Shown here: one piece after another, positions 7,883-11,363 of the stretch
Position numbering within the stretch: position 1 is the stretch's first letter
Layout of the letters: every line of letters starts with the position of its first letter
Source of the DNA: Chitinophagaceae bacterium
Lineage (GTDB): Bacteria; Bacteroidota; Bacteroidia; Chitinophagales; Chitinophagaceae
Reading direction: 5' to 3'
Assembly: GCA_025963615.1 (NCBI GenBank)
Contig: JAOQAL010000801.1
Coordinates: forward strand, 1-11,363
DNA length: 11,363 bases
Notes under the pieces: generated by a model
The model's database searches: none
Seen by the model: the letters and a program-made list of their open reading frames with translations, nothing else
Told to the model about the DNA's origin: nothing
Translations under genes and position numbers: made by a program

Positions 7883-7897
7883 GGTTTCGCGCAAAAT

Positions 7898-7914
7898 GGA
7901 ACGTCCAAGGTTCC
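7898..7914. repeat. Short inverted repeat between the Wzi-like gene and mqo
   Basis: GGAAC (7898-7902) and GTTCC (7910-7914) form a 5-bp stem around a 7-nt loop, 15 bp after the Wzi-like stop codon. It could be extended by a T-G wobble. No T-run follows directly, so terminator activity is uncertain. It may equally be part of the mqo upstream region. Confidence 0.25.
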
Positions 7915-7948
7915 GGAAAATACTTTTATATAAGTAAAGTAGACCAAG

Positions 7949-9442
7949 ATGAAGAATCGAACAATTGATCTTCCTGCGGATATTATATTGATCGGCGCCG
8001 GTATCATGAGTGCTACGCTGGGCACGTTATTGAAGCAACTAGACCCACTATTAACGATAGAAATTTTTGAAAGGCTGGATGTTGCCGCAGCTGAAAGTTC
8101 AGATGCATGGAACAATGCGGGTACCGGTCATTCCGCTTTTTGTGAACTCAATTACACCCCGGAGCAACCCGGTGGCAGGATTGATACCAGTAAAGCCATT
8201 AAAATTGCCAGCAGCTTTGAAGAGAGTAAACAGTTTTGGGCTTTTCTCAGCGAAAAAAACATTTTAATACCGCCCGGATTTTTTATAAAAAGCATTCCAC
8301 ACATGAGTTTTGTGTGGGGTGATCACGTTGCTTATCTTAGAAAAAGGTATGAGGCATTAATTGTAAATCATTTATTTGCGGCTATGCAATACAGCGAGGA
8401 CGTAAACCAATTGCTGGAATGGATGCCGTTGGTGATGGAAGGCCGCGATAACATGCAACCGCTTGCTGCTACAAGAATGGATCTGGGTACGGATGTTAAT
8501 TTTGGGTCGCTTACCCGCTCCTTATTCAAACACCTGGAAACTTTGCCGGGAGTAAAAACGCATTTCAATCACGACGTTGAAGATATAGTCCGTGGGGGTG
8601 ACGGAATGTGGGAAATAAAAGTAAAAGGCTTAGCCACAAGAGATGCAAGAACGGTGAAGGGCAAATTCGTATTTATCGGTGCCGGTGGCGGATCGCTTCC
8701 TTTGCTGCTTAAATCAGGCATACCGGAGAGTAAGGGGTACGGCGGTTTTCCAGTGAGTGGCCAATGGCTTAAATGTATTAATCCTGCTATTATTGAACGT
8801 CATCATGCAAAAGTGTATGGTAAAGCCGCCGTAGGTTCGCCGCCCATGTCGGTGCCGCATCTGGATACCCGTATGATTAAAGGTAAACGGGAATTGCTTT
8901 TTGGCCCTTATGCCGGATTTAGCACTAAATTTCTAAAACAAGGTTCTTTAATGGATTTGCCAAAATCATTGCGACTTAGCAATATTGTTCCTTTGATGGC
9001 GGCAGGACTTCATAATATTCCACTTACTAAATATTTAATACAACAGGTAACCCAGTCACCCCAGGAAAGACTTGCCGCGTTGCGTGAATATCTACCACTA
9101 GCGCAAATGGAAGACTGGCAACTTGCAACCGCGGGGCAACGGGTGCAGGTCATTAAAAAAGATGAAGAACAAGGAGGCATACTTGAATTTGGAACCGAAG
9201 TAGTGAGTGCTCAGGATGGGAGTATCGCGGCAATTCTCGGTGCCTCCCCCGGTGCCTCAACTGCTGTATCGATTATGCTGGGATTAGCGAAGCGTTGCTT
9301 TCCGGCTCAATATTCCAGTGAATTATGGCAACGTAAATTAAAGGAAATGATTCCTTCTTTTGGCCAGTCATTGCATGAAGATCAGGTTTTGTGTGAAAAA
9401 GTAAGAAAATGGACCAGTAGCGTGCTGGGATTAAACAGATAA
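7949..9442 (+). CDS. mqo: Malate:quinone oxidoreductase
   Basis: This 497-residue flavoprotein oxidises malate to oxaloacetate and passes electrons to the quinone pool at the inner face of the cytoplasmic membrane. The FAD-binding Rossmann motif is ILIGAGIMSATLG at 13-25, followed by the acidic end of the second strand at EIFERLD (38-44). The family-specific blocks are SSDAWNNAGTGHSAFCELNY at 50-69, DLGTDVNFGSLTR at 178-190, FIGAGGGSLPLLLKSGIPE at 242-260, and the C-terminal FAD contact LGASPGASTAVSIML at 430-444. Length matches the usual 490-550. It has no signal peptide or membrane helix, as expected for a peripheral membrane enzyme. The start at 7949 leaves the Rossmann strand at residue 11, which is normal. 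It converges with porT across 25 bp. Menaquinone made with the help of the nearby ubiE product would be its electron acceptor; that link is inference. Confidence 0.96.
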   Translation: MKNRTIDLPADIILIGAGIMSATLGTLLKQLDPLLTIEIFERLDVAAAESSDAWNNAGTGHSAFCELNYTPEQPGGRIDTSKAIKIASSFEESKQFWAFLSEKNILIPPGFFIKSIPHMSFVWGDHVAYLRKRYEALIVNHLFAAMQYSEDVNQLLEWMPLVMEGRDNMQPLAATRMDLGTDVNFGSLTRSLFKHLETLPGVKTHFNHDVEDIVRGGDGMWEIKVKGLATRDARTVKGKFVFIGAGGGSLPLLLKSGIPESKGYGGFPVSGQWLKCINPAIIERHHAKVYGKAAVGSPPMSVPHLDTRMIKGKRELLFGPYAGFSTKFLKQGSLMDLPKSLRLSNIVPLMAAGLHNIPLTKYLIQQVTQSPQERLAALREYLPLAQMEDWQLATAGQRVQVIKKDEEQGGILEFGTEVVSAQDGSIAAILGASPGASTAVSIMLGLAKRCFPAQYSSELWQRKLKEMIPSFGQSLHEDQVLCEKVRKWTSSVLGLNR

Positions 9443-9467
9443 AATTGTAATTATTCCAGATTCGATA

Positions 9468-10202
9468 TTATCCTTCCAGGTGTATGCTAAACACAATCAT
9501 CCGGGATAAAATGCGATCCAATACATTAGAATATTTCAGGCTTTCATCCCGGCTATGCAGGTTGTTGAGGCCGTTACTGATCTTAACTTCAGGGGAAAAA
9601 ATAAAACTTGGGAAATAAAAATTGAAACCTACCCCCGCTTCGAACCCATAATCAAATGCTTTGATTTTTACCAGTTCTTCTGCTTTTCGTGCACGGGCAT
9701 TAGAGGCCAGATCAAAATCAGTCTTCACGCCGCCAAGCATATACACACGGAAATTACCGATTCGATCGCTGTTAAACTTTAATTGAAGTGGAAAACTCAC
9801 CAATACGGATTCCACTTTTTTTGTAACATTGGTGCCCAGGTCCATGTCTGGATACTTAAGTGTATAAGAAAGATGGCGTTCCGTAAACATCAATTGCGGG
9901 TTCAGCCGTAGTTCAAATCGATTGGACAAGCGGGCTGTAGCAATAAGTCCCAAGCCAAAGCCACTGGCATTACCGGGTTCAGCTACCATGACGCTATCAT
10001 ATTGCAAAAAGCGGGGATGCAGGTCCGTTTGGAACCTTGCCAGGTTAACGCCTAATGTTATGCCGAAATAATAAGGTTTGCTGTCGTGATCTTCCAGGTT
10101 AAGCTGTTGTGCATGTGAAAAGTGACAGGATAGCGAGAGAGTCAATAAAACCAATACATGAATTACCGGCTGACGGGCTTTCTTCCTGAATAAATGCAAC
10201 AT
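9468..10202 (-). CDS. porT: PorT family outer-membrane protein of the type IX secretion system
   Basis: The 244-residue product has a signal peptide (basic FRKKAR, hydrophobic core 13-25, cleavage near SHAQ at 29-32) followed by a beta-barrel. Characteristic PorT blocks are YYFGITLGVNLARF at 44-57, GFGLGLIATARLSNRFELRL at 81-100, VESVLVSFPLQLKF at 130-143, MLGGVKTDFDLAS at 155-167, and FDYGFEAGVGFNFYFPSFIF at 183-202 followed by SPEVKISNGLNNL. PorT is required for type IX secretion and gliding in Bacteroidota; its exact place in the apparatus is not settled. Length fits the Porphyromonas and Flavobacterium proteins. The gene overlaps ubiE by 40 nt in a different frame. I see no later ATG or GTG that would keep the signal peptide, so the overlap seems real. 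Translation may be coupled to that of ubiE. Confidence 0.87.
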   Translation of the reverse strand: MLHLFRKKARQPVIHVLVLLTLSLSCHFSHAQQLNLEDHDSKPYYFGITLGVNLARFQTDLHPRFLQYDSVMVAEPGNASGFGLGLIATARLSNRFELRLNPQLMFTERHLSYTLKYPDMDLGTNVTKKVESVLVSFPLQLKFNSDRIGNFRVYMLGGVKTDFDLASNARARKAEELVKIKAFDYGFEAGVGFNFYFPSFIFSPEVKISNGLNNLHSRDESLKYSNVLDRILSRMIVFSIHLEG

Positions 10203-10921
10203 ATACCTAAGCTTAGAGTTTTATATGAGGTAGCGGAATAACCTATCGTATTCAAAATATCTATGAATTGCTGGCGGTCTGGGAAAGCTTTGGCTGATTC
10301 ATTAAGGTATTTGTAAGCCTTTTTATTTTGCGAAAACAAGCCGGCCATCTGTGGGGCCACAAGGCCCATATAAAGATTATACAATGTCCGGATAGCTGCA
10401 TTTTTAGGTTTGGAAAATTCCAGAACCACCAATTGACCTCCGGGCTTCAATACCCTTAACATTTCTTTTAACCCGTCCTCCAGCGTTTCAAAATTCCGTA
10501 CCCCAAACGCTACTGTTATGGCATCAAACGTATCCCGGGGAAAGTTTATTGTTTCACTATCCCCTGACTGGAGGCTAATAACATGCGTAAGTCCTTCTTT
10601 TTCAATCTTATTTTTTCCCACAGCCAGCATTTGCTCCGAAATATCAATGCCCGTTATTTTTGCTGGTTTTAGCAGTTTTGCGCTCATGATTGCCATATCG
10701 CCCGTACCGCTGGCCACATCCAGGATCCACTGCGGATTGTCTTTTTTTAAAAGTCCAATTGCCTTTTTTCTCCAGCCCTTGTCAATACCTGCGGAAAGTA
10801 CCCTGTTCAACAGATCATAGCGACAGGCAAGCCCATCAAACATTTTTGTCACCTGTTCCTTCTTCCCCGTGCTTTTGTCATCAAACGGCGTGATATGATC
10901 GTGTGGTAAGCTAGTTGCCAT
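10163..10921 (-). CDS. ubiE: Demethylmenaquinone methyltransferase (UbiE/MenG)
   Basis: This 252-residue SAM-dependent methyltransferase performs the last step of menaquinone synthesis, methylating demethylmenaquinone. Motif I is LDVASGTGD at 67-75, the acidic residue of strand 2 is in GIDISEQML at 91-99, the UbiE signature AFGVRNFETLEDGLKEMLRV is at 138-157, then LKPGGQLVVLEFSKP at 158-172, and the C-terminal YKYLNESAKAFPDRQQF at 203-219. I use the ATG at 10919-10921 (MATSLPHDHITPF) rather than the in-frame ATG at 10976-10978. The extra 19 residues would be encoded by the heptad repeat array and have no family counterpart, and a near-consensus promoter lies just upstream of the shorter start. 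Its 3' end overlaps porT by 40 nt, suggesting co-transcription. Confidence 0.95.
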   Translation of the reverse strand: MATSLPHDHITPFDDKSTGKKEQVTKMFDGLACRYDLLNRVLSAGIDKGWRKKAIGLLKKDNPQWILDVASGTGDMAIMSAKLLKPAKITGIDISEQMLAVGKNKIEKEGLTHVISLQSGDSETINFPRDTFDAITVAFGVRNFETLEDGLKEMLRVLKPGGQLVVLEFSKPKNAAIRTLYNLYMGLVAPQMAGLFSQNKKAYKYLNESAKAFPDRQQFIDILNTIGYSATSYKTLSLGICCIYSGRKPVSR

Positions 10922-10927
10922 GGGGCG

Positions 10928-10957
10928 CAAAGTTAGGTCATGATGGGCAAGCAACAA
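10928..10957 (-). promoter_or_regulatory. Candidate Bacteroidota sigma-factor promoter for ubiE-porT
   Basis: On the minus strand TAACTTTG (10935 down to 10928) matches the -7 consensus TAnnTTTG exactly. TTG at 10957-10955 lies 19 bp upstream, the spacing expected for the -33 element. Transcription would start about 3-6 bases after 10928, within a few bases of the ATG at 10921, predicting an almost leaderless ubiE mRNA. The -33 triplet falls inside the heptad array. The match supports the shorter ubiE start. Confidence 0.5.
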
Positions 10958-11010
10958 GCTGTGAGCTACAGGCAACAAGCTGTGAGCTGCGAGCTATGAG
11001 CTGCGAGACT
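10948..11010. repeat. Degenerate 7-bp tandem repeat array, consensus YRAGCTR
   Basis: Nine consecutive heptads can be read: CAAGCAA, CAAGCTG, TGAGCTA, CAGGCAA, CAAGCTG, TGAGCTG, CGAGCTA, TGAGCTG, CGAGACT. Within it a perfect 17-bp direct repeat occurs at 10951-10967 and 10972-10988 (period 21, three heptads), and GAGCTGCGAG recurs at 10984 and 10998 (period 14). It begins 27 bp upstream of the ubiE start codon. A matching array in inverted orientation lies at 11039-11066. Confidence 0.8.
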
Positions 11011-11038
11011 TGGGAAGGCTACCGTACTATTGGTCTTG

Positions 11039-11066
11039 TAGCATACAGCTTACAGCTTGCAGCTTG
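11039..11066. repeat. Second heptad array, inverted relative to 10948-11010
   Basis: Heptads TAGCATA, CAGCTTA, CAGCTTG, CAGCTTG are reverse complements of the YRAGCTR unit. The segment 11047-11068 is complementary to 10946-10967 at 19 of 22 positions, so the two arms could form a long imperfect stem around a loop of about 79 nt. It ends 45 bp before the engB start codon, in the shared upstream region of ubiE and engB. Confidence 0.7.
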
Positions 11067-11111
11067 CCACATGCCGCTTCTTCAAGTTTCTTCATTTATC
11101 TTGCACTGCAA

Positions 11112-11363
11112 ATGGAAATAGTCTCAGCACAATATTTAATCAGTAATCCCACGGTGGAGAAAAGTCCCAAACCTGACAGGCCGGAATATGCATTTATCGG
11201 GCGCAGTAATGTCGGTAAATCATCTTTGATAAACCTGATTTGCAATAACAGTAAACTAGCCAAGATATCGGGAACACCGGGTAAAACACAATTGATCAAT
11301 CATTTTGAAATTGTATCTGATGACAAGAAGAAATGGTACCTGGTTGATTTACCTGGCTATGGT
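11112..11363 (+). CDS. engB: Ribosome-biogenesis GTP-binding protein EngB (YihA/YsxC), N-terminal part (runs off the right edge)
   Basis: The first 84 codons of an EngB/YsxC-type TRAFAC GTPase are present, beginning [19 protein letters not shown] and open to the window end. G1 (Walker A) is GRSNVGKS at 30-37, G2 lies in SGTPGKTQ at 53-60, and G3 is DLPGYG at 79-84. The remaining G4 and G5 motifs would fall outside. EngB helps assemble the large ribosomal subunit and is usually essential. The ATG at 11112 gives the normal family N-terminus; there is no earlier in-frame ATG nearby. It is divergent from ubiE across a 190-bp spacer holding inverted heptad arrays. I see no convincing -33/-7 promoter pair for it. 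Confidence 0.95.
   Translation, partial: MEIVSAQYLISNPTVEKSPKPDRPEYAFIGRSNVGKSSLINLICNNSKLAKISGTPGKTQLINHFEIVSDDKKKWYLVDLPGYG

Noticed and set aside
7921..7928. TACTTTTA as a -7 element for mqo
   Set aside because: It lacks the final G of the consensus and has no TTG at 19-21 bp upstream.
9443..9467. A bidirectional terminator between the convergent mqo and porT genes
   Set aside because: The 25-bp gap contains no convincing hairpin.
10922..10978. A 19-residue N-terminal extension of UbiE from an upstream ATG
   Set aside because: The extension is encoded by repeats and promoter sequence and is not typical of the family; the start at 10921 is better.
11097..11104. TATCTTGC as a -7 element for engB
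   Set aside because: It is a partial match, has no -33 element at proper spacing, and would leave almost no leader.
10915..11121. A 68-codon plus-strand reading frame with a repetitive [14 protein letters not shown] translation
   Set aside because: It is the translation of the heptad repeat array, which stays open because 21 bp is a multiple of three. It has no homologue I recognise and overlaps the ubiE promoter and engB start.

Overview
The window looks like ordinary chromosome from a Bacteroidota species, probably in or near the Chitinophagaceae. The family assignment is an inference. The supporting signs are a PorT-type protein of the type IX secretion system, a 40-nt overlap between ubiE and porT, the Bacteroidota form of dihydroorotase, TAnnTTTG-type -7 promoter elements, a lack of clear Shine-Dalgarno sites, and moderate GC content. 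No rRNA, tRNA, insertion sequence, phage gene or CRISPR array was seen. No gene-free stretch exceeds 300 bases; the longest is 10922-11111.

Left part (1-6163) is all on the minus strand. In transcription order it holds pyrC (dihydroorotase), a 127-bp spacer, a short MutS-like ATPase, a membrane-anchored DUF3179 protein, a secreted M1 metallopeptidase, and then the 5' end of comM/yifB running off the left edge. The MutS-like, DUF3179 and M1 genes are 27 and 14 bp apart and probably form one operon. The 451-598 gap upstream of comM shows no clear signal beyond AT-rich sequence.

Middle part (6197-9442) is on the plus strand: a Wzi-like outer-membrane beta-barrel gene divergent from pyrC, followed by malate:quinone oxidoreductase (mqo). 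Mqo converges with porT, leaving only 25 bp between them.

Right part: porT and ubiE lie on the minus strand (ubiE first, overlapping porT by 40 nt). Divergent from them is engB, the ribosome-biogenesis GTPase, which is cut by the right edge. Mqo and UbiE meet functionally at the quinone pool: UbiE completes menaquinone and Mqo reduces it with electrons from malate. PorT and the Wzi-like barrel belong to the outer membrane and secretion machinery.

No obviously new multi-gene system is present. The most unusual signal is non-coding. Two separate spacers (4711-4837 and 10922-11111) each carry degenerate 7-bp tandem repeats arranged as two arms in opposite orientation, with different heptad sequences at the two sites. 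In the ubiE-engB spacer a near-consensus Bacteroidota promoter overlaps the heptad array and would give an almost leaderless ubiE mRNA.
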